DNA of 19,392 nucleotides from CF-161 sp035259145 (GTDB lineage: Bacteria; Chloroflexota; Dormibacteria; Dormibacterales; Dormibacteraceae). Positions within the stretch are counted from its first letter, which is position 1, and each line of letters starts with the position of its first letter. A program made the position numbers and the translations under genes. The notes below the pieces were generated by a model that made no database searches, was not told the origin of the DNA, and saw only the letters and a list, made by a program, of their open reading frames with translations. Location: NCBI GenBank assembly GCA_035259145.1, contig DATFWQ010000243.1, positions 1-19,392 on the forward strand, given 5' to 3'. Of the stretch, positions 1-7,965 are shown piece after piece.

Positions 1-1308
1 ATGCCGCCGGGCCTTATTCTGGGGCGGCCCATGGCACGCCCCAGCATCGGCTCCCTGCTGCGCCTGGCCGCGGTCGACACGCGCCCGCTGCGGCGTCGCG
101 ACTTCAGCCTGCTCTTCTGCGGTCAGCTCGTCTCCCACCTCGGCACTATGGTCACCGCCGTCGCGGTGCCCTTCCAGCTGTACCAGCTGACGCACTCTTC
201 GCTGGCGGTCGGCCTCCTCGGCGTCGTCCTGCTGGGCCCGGTCCTGGCCTTTGCCTTCATGGGGGGCGCCCTCGCCGACGCTCGCGACCGGCGCCTCATG
301 GTCCTGCTGACCGAGCTTGCCTTCATGGTGTGCTCGGCGCTGCTTCTGGCCAACGCGCTGCTCGGGCACGCGCAGCTCTGGGCCATCTACGGCCTCGCCG
401 CCGTGCAGGCGGGTCTTTACGCCCTGCAGCGGCCGTCGCTGGATGCGCTGCTGCCGCGGCTGGTGCCTGAGGACGAGGTGACCGCGGCAGGCTCGCTGAC
501 CATCCTGCGCGGCACGGCCGGAGCCGTCGCCGGCCCGGCGCTCGCCGGGATCCTGATCGCAGCTGCCGGCCTTCCCATCGCGTACGGGGTGGACGTGCTG
601 ACGTTTGCCGTCTCGCTGGTCGCGCTGGCGCTCATGCGGGCGACACCTCCGCCTCCGGACGCAGAGAGGCCGAGCCTGCGCCGCGTTGCGGAAGGCCTCC
701 GCTACGCTCGAGGCCGCCCCGACCTGCTTGGCACCTACGCGGTCGACATGGTTGCGATGTTCTTCGGCATGCCGGAAGCGCTGTTCCCGGCAGTGGCGTC
801 CGGCCTGGGCGGGCCCGCCGCGCTCGGCCTGCTGTTCTCGGCACCCGCTTTCGGCGCCATGGCGGCGTTCGCGACCAGCGGCTGGACAGGTCATGTGCAC
901 CGGCACGGCTGGGGGGTGATCCTGGCGGCGACCGCGTGGGGGCTCGCCATCGTGGGCTTCGGCTTTGCGCGTTCGCTGCCAATCGCGATTGTGTGCCTCG
1001 CCGCCGCGGGCGCTGCAGACGCGGTCAGCGGCATATTTCGGATGGCGATCTGGAACCGCACGATTCCCGATTCGCTTCGGGGCCGCCTGGCCTCGATCGA
1101 GCTGCTGAGCTACACGACCGGTCCGCTGCTCGGCAACGCCGAGTCGGGCGTCGTGGCCGCGCTGGCCGGCGTCCGGGGCTCGATCGTCTCTGGGGGCGTG
1201 CTGTGCGTGGCCGGATGCCTGGCCTGCGCTCTGCTGATGCCCGAGTTCAGACAATTCGATGCCCGCGACTGGACTTCGGGCGGCGCGGGTGCTATCAGCA
1301 AGGTATGA
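1..1308 (+). CDS. MFS transporter, EntS-like exporter
   Basis: This is a twelve-helix major facilitator superfamily permease of the EntS/MFS_3 type, which typically exports siderophores, drugs or other small molecules across the cytoplasmic membrane. The sequence shows a cytoplasmic N-terminus, a first helix around residues 36-60, and the MFS loop 2-3 signature GGALADARDRR near residues 88-98. A Pro/Asp-rich central loop near 215-230 separates the two six-helix halves. The length of 435 residues is normal for the family. The start is uncertain: the ORF is open from the first base of the window, and the ATG at base 31 (MARPSIGS) follows a G-rich stretch and is an equally good start. The stop overlaps the next gene's ATG (ATGA), so the two are probably co-transcribed. 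The substrate cannot be told from sequence. Confidence 0.85.
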   Translation: MPPGLILGRPMARPSIGSLLRLAAVDTRPLRRRDFSLLFCGQLVSHLGTMVTAVAVPFQLYQLTHSSLAVGLLGVVLLGPVLAFAFMGGALADARDRRLMVLLTELAFMVCSALLLANALLGHAQLWAIYGLAAVQAGLYALQRPSLDALLPRLVPEDEVTAAGSLTILRGTAGAVAGPALAGILIAAAGLPIAYGVDVLTFAVSLVALALMRATPPPPDAERPSLRRVAEGLRYARGRPDLLGTYAVDMVAMFFGMPEALFPAVASGLGGPAALGLLFSAPAFGAMAAFATSGWTGHVHRHGWGVILAATAWGLAIVGFGFARSLPIAIVCLAAAGAADAVSGIFRMAIWNRTIPDSLRGRLASIELLSYTTGPLLGNAESGVVAALAGVRGSIVSGGVLCVAGCLACALLMPEFRQFDARDWTSGGAGAISKV

Positions 1309-1682
1309 ACGTTCGGGACGCCATGACCCCGGTGGTGTTGACCGCGCCGGCCAGCACTACCATCGCCGAGGCGGCGAGCTTGATGGCCCAGCGCCGGGTC
1401 GGCTCAGCGCTGGTCGTGGACGGAGAGCATGTGCTGGGCATCTTCACGGAGAGGGACATCGTGAAGGCGCTCTCGCAGGACGGCCTGGCGGCGAACCAGC
1501 CGATCGGGCACTGGATGACCCGCGACCCTCAGTCCATCTCGCCCGACGCCAGCCTGGAGGAGGCGCTGCAGCGGATGGTCGACGGTCACTTCCGGCACCT
1601 TCCCGTGGTGGACGGGGGCAGGCTGGTCGGGATGCTGTCGATGCGCGACGTCTCGCGGCTGACGGTCAGCGGCGACACCTGA
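1305..1682 (+). CDS. Tandem CBS-domain protein
   Basis: This is a small soluble protein of 125 residues made only of two CBS domains, roughly residues 3-58 and 68-122. The repeated pattern is visible as an MTP-type start to each half (DAMTPVV and WMTRDP) and paired GIFTERDIV / GMLSMRDVS segments. Stand-alone CBS pairs of this kind bind adenine nucleotides (AMP, ATP, SAM and similar) and act as energy or ligand sensors. Which ligand this one binds is not visible. The ATG overlaps the stop of the MFS gene by four bases, implying translational coupling, so it may sense energy state for that exporter; that link is inference. It ends 8 bases before the converging permease gene, and no terminator hairpin fits in that gap. 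Confidence 0.88.
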   Translation: MNVRDAMTPVVLTAPASTTIAEAASLMAQRRVGSALVVDGEHVLGIFTERDIVKALSQDGLAANQPIGHWMTRDPQSISPDASLEEALQRMVDGHFRHLPVVDGGRLVGMLSMRDVSRLTVSGDT

Positions 1683-1690
1683 GCTCCGGA

Positions 1691-2566
1691 TCAGATCTCG
1701 CGGCGCCGAAAGCTCCAGAGCGTGAGGCCGATGACGGCCGCGAACCACAGGGCGACCCACACCAGGAAGGCCGGCGGAGGACCGTCGGTCGCCGCAAATG
1801 GCACTGCGGCGATGGCCGAGCCCGCCGCCCGATAAGTCGCAACTATGGACGCGGGCTCCATGGCGTACACCGCGGCCCTCCAAAGGCCGTCGGTGGGCAG
1901 CAGAAGCTTGCTGACCAGGCCCGTGACGATCAATTCCCGGCTTCCGATCGCCTCGCCGGCACCACCCAGGATGCCGCCGACCCAGGCAACGAAGTAACAG
2001 GCCAGCGGGATGAATCCGGCCGCCATCCCCGCCAGTCTCGTCGACAGCAGCAGCGCCAGCGTGAGCAGGACCAGCCCCACTCCGGCTACGTACGCGATCA
2101 GCTCGATCGGGCGTGGCGGAACGTAGCCGGTCGCCCAGTCGACCACGATCAGCTCGAGGATGGCCGAGCCCGCGGCGTAGAGCACGATGAGCGCGGCCAG
2201 GCCGAGCCACTTGCCGAGCACGTACTCGCTGCGCCTGACGGGCCTGGCGAGCAGCCCGAGCGCGAGGTTGGACTCCACGTCACCGGAGATGCTCGGAGCC
2301 GCCACCAGCACGGACATCAGCGCCAGCACCGCGGTGAAGAGGAACGCGACGAAGATCAACACCTGGGCGGCCAGGACTCGAAGAGCGACCTCGCCGATCT
2401 GCGCTCCACCGCCTGGGCCGTTCGAGTAGCGAAGCTGGTAGAAAGCCCAGCCGGTCGCACCGACCACGACCAGCGTCAGCACGAGCACGGCGATCAGCAG
2501 CTTGCGTCGCGACGCCTCCCACATGGTCAGCTTGGCGATCGTGAGGACAGGCGCGAGCTCCGGCAA
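1691..2566 (-). CDS. ABC-2 type transporter permease
   Basis: This is the membrane subunit of an ABC transporter, 291 residues. About six hydrophobic segments are visible, near residues 24-46, 64-92, 124-146, 152-175, 182-202 and 265-285, with a basic C-terminal tail (SFRRREI). This matches the NosY/ABC-2 permease layout in which a long loop follows the first helix. The start is TTG, one base after the stop of the ATPase gene, with a GGAGAAGG-like ribosome site roughly 12 bases upstream inside that gene. The next in-frame ATG, at residue 15, would truncate the N-terminus. The tight spacing means it pairs with the adjacent ATPase. Such pairs export lipids, peptides or drugs, and the substrate is unknown here. 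Confidence 0.85.
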   Translation of the reverse strand: MPELAPVLTIAKLTMWEASRRKLLIAVLVLTLVVVGATGWAFYQLRYSNGPGGGAQIGEVALRVLAAQVLIFVAFLFTAVLALMSVLVAAPSISGDVESNLALGLLARPVRRSEYVLGKWLGLAALIVLYAAGSAILELIVVDWATGYVPPRPIELIAYVAGVGLVLLTLALLLSTRLAGMAAGFIPLACYFVAWVGGILGGAGEAIGSRELIVTGLVSKLLLPTDGLWRAAVYAMEPASIVATYRAAGSAIAAVPFAATDGPPPAFLVWVALWFAAVIGLTLWSFRRREI

Positions 2567-2567
2567 A

Positions 2568-3518
2568 TCAGCTGCCGCCTTCTCCGAGGAGCTGTAAGAA
2601 ACGGTCTTCGAGCGTCTGATGGCGGGGCTCGACGGCGTAGAGCCGGCCGCCCATGCCCACTATCTCCTGGACCACCTCGGGCACGCGCTCCCCCGGCAGG
2701 CCAAGGATGACGATCCATTCCCCGTCGTCGTTCAGCTCTCCAAACGACGACAGCGACGCGCGCTGCCGGGGATCCAGGCCAGTGACCCTGAAGCGGCAGG
2801 CACTGCCGCTGAGCAGCTCATCGAGGGTGCCCGTCGCGATCACCCTCCCCTGATCGATCATCGCCACCCGGTCGCAGACCATCTCGACCTCGGTCAGCAG
2901 GTGCGAGTTCAGGAAGACGGAAGTCCCGCGCTCACGAAGGTGATGGATGATCTGGCGCACGTCGTGACGGCCGACCGGGTCGAGGGCGCTGGTGGGCTCA
3001 TCCAGGAACACGAGCTCGGGCGAGCCAAGCAGCGCGACGCCGAGGCCGAGGCGCTGCTGCATCCCCTTCGAGTAGGTCCGAACCCTGTCCCGCCCGCGGC
3101 CGGCCAGACCGACCAGGCGGAGGGCCCTTTCGACCTCATCAGACCACGTGGAGCGGCGAAGGCGAGCCAGCTCGCAGTGGACTCGCATCACCTCCGCCCC
3201 GCTCAGCCAGGGCTGGTAGCGGAAGAGCTCAGGGAGATAGCCGACCCTTCGGCGGACCGGCACGTCGCCGACCCGCTTGCCCAGCACCCAGCCCTCGCCG
3301 CCTGTCGGATCGACCAGGCCAAGCAGCAGCTTGACGGCGGTCGTCTTGCCTGCGCCGTTGGGGCCCAGGAAGCCGAAGACCTCGCCTCGGGGCATGGTCA
3401 TGGTCAGGCCGGCCAGTGCGACTGTCCGGCCGTAGTGCTTCGCGAGCTCGACGCAGTGGATGGCAGGCGAGGCGGCGGCTGTCGCCGCCGCCGCCTGCCT
3501 TTCCCGTAGATCTACCAA
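2568..3518 (-). CDS. ABC transporter ATP-binding protein
   Basis: This is the nucleotide-binding subunit (316 residues) that powers the neighbouring permease. The motifs run in order: Walker A GPNGAGKT at 52-59, signature YSKGMQQR around 139-146 (the SKGM variant common in NatA/CcmA-type exporters), Walker B LVFLDEP ending near 165, D-loop SALDP, and H-loop histidine near 196 (LNSHLL). A C-terminal extension of about 90 residues follows, as in many ABC-2 ATPases. The start used is TTG at the 5' end with only a weak upstream GAGAA; no ATG occurs before the ABC core, so the exact start is uncertain. It begins 37 bases after the anti-sigma gene on the same strand, so it probably belongs to the same transcript and may be a target of that sigma factor. 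Confidence 0.9.
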   Translation of the reverse strand: MVDLRERQAAAATAAASPAIHCVELAKHYGRTVALAGLTMTMPRGEVFGFLGPNGAGKTTAVKLLLGLVDPTGGEGWVLGKRVGDVPVRRRVGYLPELFRYQPWLSGAEVMRVHCELARLRRSTWSDEVERALRLVGLAGRGRDRVRTYSKGMQQRLGLGVALLGSPELVFLDEPTSALDPVGRHDVRQIIHHLRERGTSVFLNSHLLTEVEMVCDRVAMIDQGRVIATGTLDELLSGSACRFRVTGLDPRQRASLSSFGELNDDGEWIVILGLPGERVPEVVQEIVGMGGRLYAVEPRHQTLEDRFLQLLGEGGS

Positions 3519-3555
3519 GCTGTTCTCAGTTTGTACGGTGTGCCCGCACGTCCGG

Positions 3556-4731
3556 TTACGAAAGGCTGTTGGCGATCGCCAGGAGCTCGGTCTCAGTGAC
3601 CGTCCCGGCCACGCCGTAGACGCGGCCGTTCTTGATCCAGATCACCGCCGCGCCCAGGCCCGTGTTGTCACCGAGTGCGGTGCCATCGACATTCTGGACC
3701 GTGACGGTGTGGGCGTTCACGTAGCCGGAGGGGATCGGGAGAGGCAAGGTGCCCTTGGGATCGTCGATGCTCTTGATAGCCGCCCGCACCGTGGGGCTCA
3801 GCCCGGGCTGCGCCAGAAGAGCCTTCTTGATGTCGGCGACGCTGGCGCCTGTCGAGGACACCTGGGGGGCTCGCATCTCGGCGATTGCCATGATCGGCCC
3901 GGCAGCGGCCAGTGCATTCCTGACGTTGTCGGCTGCTAGCCCGGTCGAGCCGGAGCTGCTCTCCGGTTTACCGGCACCGGCACCGGCACCGACCGAGCCC
4001 GAGCTCCCCGCCGACTTCGCCAGCTTGTTCAGGTCTCCATAGACGGCGGTCTCCGCCGGCCCCACGACAACGGTCAGGGTGCTGCCACTGAGCCTGGACG
4101 GTGCTTTGCCGTTGAAGGTCACAGACCCGCTCGACTGCCCCACCGCTGCGTAGGCCACCGGGGCGCCGGCCAGGCCCTTGGGCAGCTTACTGGTGTCCAC
4201 GTGGATGGCCGACAGGCTGGAGATGTTGGCGGCTTCGGCTGCCGAGCCGGCCTCCTTCAGCTCCGGCGTCCTGGTCCACCTCACGTCGCCCCAGCTTGCG
4301 AAGGCGTCCAGTCCGGTCAGATCACCCTGCTCGATGGACACCGGCTGGATCCTGCTCGGTTGGAAGATCTGGACGAGGCTGGCGCCGAGCGGTGTCAGCG
4401 CGGTCGTGGCCACCAGTCCGATTGCGACGGCGGCCGCCGCCAGACCCCCAACAAGTGGCCGCCGCAAGCTGCCCCTGAGCACGAGCACTCGAGGCCGCTG
4501 CGACCCGATGCCTCGATGGGTTCTCGCTTTGAGCCTGGCGAGGGCCCCAGCTGGGTCCACGGTCGCGGCCGGTACGGCCATCAGGCCGAGGGCTTGACGC
4601 GCGTCCTCGGCGACGCCTGTGAATCGCACCTGGCACTGCTGGCAGTCGTTGTAGTGAGCCCGCGTCTCTTCGTCGAGCGAATACGGCTCGTCGTACAGGC
4701 GACGGAGAGCTCCGTCAGATAGATGTCGCAC
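3556..4731 (-). CDS. Membrane-bound zinc-finger anti-sigma factor
   Basis: This is a likely inhibitor of the ECF sigma factor encoded immediately upstream. The cytoplasmic N-terminus carries an H-x3-C-x2-C motif (His26, Cys30, Cys33), the mark of ZAS-type anti-sigma domains. One membrane helix follows at about 93-112, then an extracytoplasmic region of about 280 residues with a Ser/Gly/Ala-rich linker near 240-265. The last 40 residues (WIKNGRVYGVAG, ETELLAIANSLS) resemble the end of DUF4367-type sensor domains. The start is GTG at 4731 with a strong AAGGAG seven bases upstream. The gene overlaps the sigma stop by 17 bases, giving coupled expression. The extracytoplasmic part presumably senses an envelope signal; the signal is unknown. 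Confidence 0.85.
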   Translation of the reverse strand: MRHLSDGALRRLYDEPYSLDEETRAHYNDCQQCQVRFTGVAEDARQALGLMAVPAATVDPAGALARLKARTHRGIGSQRPRVLVLRGSLRRPLVGGLAAAAVAIGLVATTALTPLGASLVQIFQPSRIQPVSIEQGDLTGLDAFASWGDVRWTRTPELKEAGSAAEAANISSLSAIHVDTSKLPKGLAGAPVAYAAVGQSSGSVTFNGKAPSRLSGSTLTVVVGPAETAVYGDLNKLAKSAGSSGSVGAGAGAGKPESSSGSTGLAADNVRNALAAAGPIMAIAEMRAPQVSSTGASVADIKKALLAQPGLSPTVRAAIKSIDDPKGTLPLPIPSGYVNAHTVTVQNVDGTALGDNTGLGAAVIWIKNGRVYGVAGTVTETELLAIANSLS

Positions 4732-5275
4732 GGCTCATCTCCTTCCTAAGCGCTTGCTCTGCACGCCGCAGCAGCGTGCCTACCTGGCCGGCGCCGACCC
4801 CCAGCGCAGCACCGACCTCTATGTAGCTGAGTCCGCTGTATCGCAGCGTCAGAACCGCAGCAGCCCTGGTGGGCAGTCGCGTGAGGGCATCGCGGACACG
4901 ACGGCGGTCTTCTCGGACCTCGACCACCGTCTGCGGATCTTCCCCCGCCTGGTCCCGGTTCTGGGCGTCCGCCAGCTCTCGACGCTCCCTCCGCTTCCGG
5001 CCGCGGATCTGGTTGAGCGAGGTGTGCACGGCCGCCCGGTGTAACCAGGCGGGCGCGTAGCTGGCCTCGGGGCGATGCTTCCGATGGAACTCGAAGAAGA
5101 CCTCCTGGGCCACGTCCTCCGCCTCGGCGCGGTCGGCGAGGACGCGGTTGGCCACGGCCACCACCTTGCCGTACTCCGCCATGAAGAGGCGATCGAAGGG
5201 CTCCATGGGAGCCTGCGGCCGATAACCGTCCGGCTCGGGGTCCTCGGGCATTGTCTCTGCAGACTTGGCTACCAC
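4715..5275 (-). CDS. ECF-type RNA polymerase sigma factor
   Basis: This is an alternative sigma factor of 186 residues that would direct RNA polymerase to stress promoters. Region 2 spans roughly residues 27-70 (FDRLFMAEYGKVVAVANRV then AEDVAQEVFFEFHRK). A basic linker (RGRKRRERREL) follows. Region 4 is near 125-180, with the helix-turn-helix GLSYIEVGAALGVGAGQVG and a basic recognition end. The size and two-domain layout are typical of ECF sigmas. The start is GTG at 5275 or, eight codons later, the ATG at 5251 (MPEDPEPDG); neither has a convincing Shine-Dalgarno. Its stop lies inside the anti-sigma gene, so the two form a standard sigma/anti-sigma pair. The ABC genes that follow are plausible members of its regulon. 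I could not identify a paired ECF promoter upstream. Confidence 0.9.
   Translation of the reverse strand: MVAKSAETMPEDPEPDGYRPQAPMEPFDRLFMAEYGKVVAVANRVLADRAEAEDVAQEVFFEFHRKHRPEASYAPAWLHRAAVHTSLNQIRGRKRRERRELADAQNRDQAGEDPQTVVEVREDRRRVRDALTRLPTRAAAVLTLRYSGLSYIEVGAALGVGAGQVGTLLRRAEQALRKEMSRATSI
4739..4744 (-). promoter_or_regulatory. Ribosome binding site of the anti-sigma gene
   Basis: On the minus strand the sequence AAGGAG lies 7 bases before the GTG at 4731, inside the end of the sigma-factor gene. It fixes the anti-sigma start and supports translational coupling of the two genes. Confidence 0.7.
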
Positions 5276-5364
5276 ATGGGTTAACGCACCGTACGCACTC
5301 CGATTGTGACAGCCCGGTCCCTGGTTGGCGAGGCGTGGCGGGTAGGCCTGCCTCCCCTGCGACG

Positions 5365-6981
5365 TTATGCCGCGCTGCGCACTCGACGCTGCGGGGATCG
5401 GCTGGCACGCCCTGCCCGGTTAGGGCTTGGCGGCGCCGAGGGTATCGTGACCCGGATGCGAGTCCCTCGGCCGCGAGAGCTGATGACTTCGAGCGAGCCA
5501 CCGACCGCGACCGCCCGCTCACGCATCGAGCGCAAGCCCAGGTGTCCCGGGAAGTGCTGGTTGGGATCGAAGCCGATCCCGTCGTCCGCGACCTCCATCA
5601 CAACGGTGCCGCGCCGCGCCGTGAGGCGAACGTCCACGTGCCGGGCACGGGCGTGAACGCCGGTGTTTCGCAGGGCCTCCTGCGCGATCCGGTACAGCAC
5701 CTGCTTCACCTCGATGGATACCCGGGGCTCGTCTCTTACCGTCGTCTGACCAGCGATTCCGTGCCGTGCCCGGACCGCCTCGATCTGCCTTACCAGGTTC
5801 GTCACGAGGCCCTCGGTCTCCAGCGAGTCGGAGCGAAGCTCGAAGATCAGCGCCCCCATCTCAGCCTGAGCTGACTCGGCCAGTCGCATGACGTGATCGA
5901 TCGGCTGTGCGAGCCGGGCAGGGTCGTTCTCCATGCGATCCCGTGCCACCCTCGCCCCCAGCTGGATCCCGTAGAGCGTCTGTGAGACGGAGTCGTGCAG
6001 CTCTCTAGCCAACCGCTGGCGTTCTTCCAGGGCAGCCTTCTTTCGTGCGCCCGCCACCAGCCGCGCTTGTTCGGCAGCCATCGTCGCCTGGTCGGCCAGC
6101 GTGGCGAGGAATGTGGTTTCGGCCTCGTACGGAAGCTCGTCCTGCCGGTAGATTGCCGTCAGCAGCCCGACTATGGCGCCCCGGTAGAAAATCGGCGCGC
6201 AGGCGGACGCCTGCCACGGGAGCGACTTCAGCGCCTCGGCCAGGTAGGGCATTCTCAGCTCCACCTCTTGCCGCGCGTTCGCGTAGATGATGACTCGCTG
6301 CGCCTGCAGCGCCCGCATGAAGATCGAGGAGACGGCGCCCGCGCAGGCTGCCGGTGGTACCTGCTCTCGAACCCCGTCCGGCACCCCGGCGGCCCCGACC
6401 CAGGCGGCGATCTGGTCTTCGGTGTCCAGCGTCATCCAGGCGGCCAGGGCACGAGTGCCGCTGAGTGCGCATTCCGCGAAGGCCTCGACGGTCGACTCGA
6501 TCGACTCGCTCGCCGCGACGCTGGCAGCAGCCTGAGCCAGAGCCGCCGCCTGCCGGGCCTGCCGGGACCGCTCGGTCACGTTTCGCAAAGCCGCCACCAT
6601 GAACTGCTTGCAAGGGAGGTCGAGCAGGGCGGTCGTCCACTCGATCTCCACGTGGGAGCCGTTCGGCCGGTGGGCTACGGCGGCCAGAGCCTCGGACCTG
6701 CCACCGCCGGCGTTGGCGAGGAATGCCGTGGCGGTCGGCCGGTCCCATTCCGGGACGAACGTGAGAAAGTCGTTGCCAAGCAGCCGGTCGAGCGGGTACC
6801 CGAGCAGCTCACAGGCGGCCGGGTTCGCATAGACGACTCGACGATCTGTGTCCAGGACGGTGATCCCGTCGGCCGAGGTGCTGACCACCGCCGCCAGAAC
6901 ATCGATACCCAGTCCCTCCCAATCCCTCGCAAACGGCGCGGTGTCGGGGACGTCGCTCATCAGCTCCTCGCCCACACCCAT
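5365..6981 (-). CDS. PAS-GAF sensor histidine kinase (HisKA_3, NarL-partner type)
   Basis: This is a soluble two-component sensor kinase of 538 residues. A PAS domain lies at about 25-140 (ADGITVLDTDRRVVYANPAA), followed by a GAF domain at about 155-305. The HisKA_3 dimerisation segment carries the phospho-acceptor in RELHDSVSQTLYGIQL (His329). The HATPase_c domain has its N-box near 434-445 (EALRNTGVHARA) and G1 box DDGIGF near 466-471. No membrane helix is visible, so it should sense a cytoplasmic ligand or gas. I chose the ATG at 6981 because GGAGGGAG sits six bases upstream; the ORF extends six codons further to a TTG at 6999. No response-regulator gene is in the window, although this class normally pairs with a NarL/LuxR-type regulator. 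The ECF sigma gene follows on the same strand after about 90 bases. Confidence 0.9.
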   Translation of the reverse strand: MGVGEELMSDVPDTAPFARDWEGLGIDVLAAVVSTSADGITVLDTDRRVVYANPAACELLGYPLDRLLGNDFLTFVPEWDRPTATAFLANAGGGRSEALAAVAHRPNGSHVEIEWTTALLDLPCKQFMVAALRNVTERSRQARQAAALAQAAASVAASESIESTVEAFAECALSGTRALAAWMTLDTEDQIAAWVGAAGVPDGVREQVPPAACAGAVSSIFMRALQAQRVIIYANARQEVELRMPYLAEALKSLPWQASACAPIFYRGAIVGLLTAIYRQDELPYEAETTFLATLADQATMAAEQARLVAGARKKAALEERQRLARELHDSVSQTLYGIQLGARVARDRMENDPARLAQPIDHVMRLAESAQAEMGALIFELRSDSLETEGLVTNLVRQIEAVRARHGIAGQTTVRDEPRVSIEVKQVLYRIAQEALRNTGVHARARHVDVRLTARRGTVVMEVADDGIGFDPNQHFPGHLGLRSMRERAVAVGGSLEVISSRGRGTRIRVTIPSAPPSPNRAGRASRSPQRRVRSAA

Positions 6982-6987
6982 CGACGG

Positions 6988-6995
6988 CTCCCTCC
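6988..6995 (-). promoter_or_regulatory. Ribosome binding site of the histidine kinase
   Basis: GGAGGGAG on the minus strand ends 6 bases before the ATG at 6981. This decides the start in favour of that ATG over the upstream TTG at 6999. Confidence 0.65.
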
Positions 6996-7038
6996 GCAAC
7001 GGTAGCTGCTAATGTCTGGTCGACGCGACTCCCAAATG

Positions 7039-7063
7039 CCAAACTTTCCGCTCGTCCGTTTGG
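7039..7063 (-). terminator. Weak hairpin after the Qng1 gene
   Basis: The inverted repeat CCAAAC (7039-7044) / GTTTGG (7058-7063) has a 13-base loop and lies in the 111-base gap between the Qng1 stop and the kinase start. No T-run follows it, so it may be a weak or processing hairpin, or chance. Nothing else is evident in this gap. Confidence 0.25.
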
Positions 7064-7092
7064 AGGAGGACGAGACCGGGATAGGGCTGCCG

Positions 7093-7965
7093 TCAGTAGA
7101 AGATCGTTCGCGTCCTGTGGTACGGCCGAACCGGGAACAGCCCCTGCGAGAGATCCCAGAGGATCCAGTCGACCTCAACTGACATCAGCGGCCGGCCGCC
7201 CTCGGCGAGCGCCTCACGGATCCGCTCGACTGCGACTACGGTGGATGAGCGGATCTCAACCTCGGGAGGCTCGCCTGGACGCAGCTCCTCCCAGCTGTCG
7301 ACGCGGCGGGCGAGCTCGGCCGAGTACTGGAGTACGCCGAAGTGGCGCAGCACCTGCGGCAGCTTGTAGTCCGGAAAGCAGGTGAGCGTCTCCACGTCGG
7401 GGAACCGGACCGACCCGGCGCCGTGGAGGTCTGCGGGCACTATCTGAGCCCGCTTCAGAAGCGGCACCCGGCAGCCCCCGTAGCTGGCCACGTCGGCGTA
7501 CGAGTCCAGCTCGCCGGCGAGGGTTTCGGCGGTAAGCGCCGCCGTGTCCTTGACCAGGCCGTCGAAGCCGTGCTCCCCGAGCTCGCGAAGCGCGGTCGCC
7601 CGCTCCTCGAGCATGGGGAAGCCGCCGATCAGCTCGCGGAGGCGGCTGGCGGTCATCGTGGCAAGTCCGGCCGGTTCGCTCAGCTCGCCGCCACGCGCGA
7701 AGGCATCCCGCAACCGCTCCGCCAGCTGCCAGTAACCCCCGGCGTCGCTCCCCCAGAACGAGAAGTTGACGGTGTCAAGGACCAGCAGGTAGCGCACTGT
7801 ACGCTCAGGTGATCCCGAGTAGTGGCGCCGGCCATCCCAGGCCGGGACCGGGCGCGCCGCCACTGCCTCCAGCACACGGTCCAGCGGCCCCACGCGGACG
7901 TCCCGCGCCTGCTCGACGACCGACGCGCAGGCAGCGCGGACGCCCAGTGGATCAGCTGGCGACAG
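7093..7965 (-). CDS. Queuosine salvage glycosidase Qng1 (DUF2419)
   Basis: This protein is of the Q_salvage/DUF2419 (Qng1) family, which cleaves queuosine nucleotide or nucleoside to release the base queuine for reuse in tRNA. Recognised segments are RYLLVLDTVNFSFWG, the GCRVPLLKRAQI region, the DFKLPQVLR-like segment TCFPDYKLPQVLRHFGVL, and the C-terminus VDWILWDLSQG ending in YHRTRTIFY at the very end. The last of these is a hallmark of the family. The nearest standard start, GTG at 7893, would cut off an in-frame family-like N-terminal helix (DPLGVRAACASVVEQARDVR). That helix lies between a stop at 8002 and the GTG. Only CTG codons (7965, 7947) are available there, so I place the start at CTG 7965, with GGAG ten bases upstream; this is the least certain part. 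The gene would then overlap the EVE gene stop by 14 bases. Confidence 0.85.
   Translation of the reverse strand: MSPADPLGVRAACASVVEQARDVRVGPLDRVLEAVAARPVPAWDGRRHYSGSPERTVRYLLVLDTVNFSFWGSDAGGYWQLAERLRDAFARGGELSEPAGLATMTASRLRELIGGFPMLEERATALRELGEHGFDGLVKDTAALTAETLAGELDSYADVASYGGCRVPLLKRAQIVPADLHGAGSVRFPDVETLTCFPDYKLPQVLRHFGVLQYSAELARRVDSWEELRPGEPPEVEIRSSTVVAVERIREALAEGGRPLMSVEVDWILWDLSQGLFPVRPYHRTRTIFY

Noticed and set aside
1259..2710. A 483-codon plus-strand open frame across the CBS gene and the permease region
   Set aside because: Its translation is Gly/Arg/Gln/Asp-rich without domains, and it runs antisense to a clear ABC permease. Long antisense frames are expected at this GC content.
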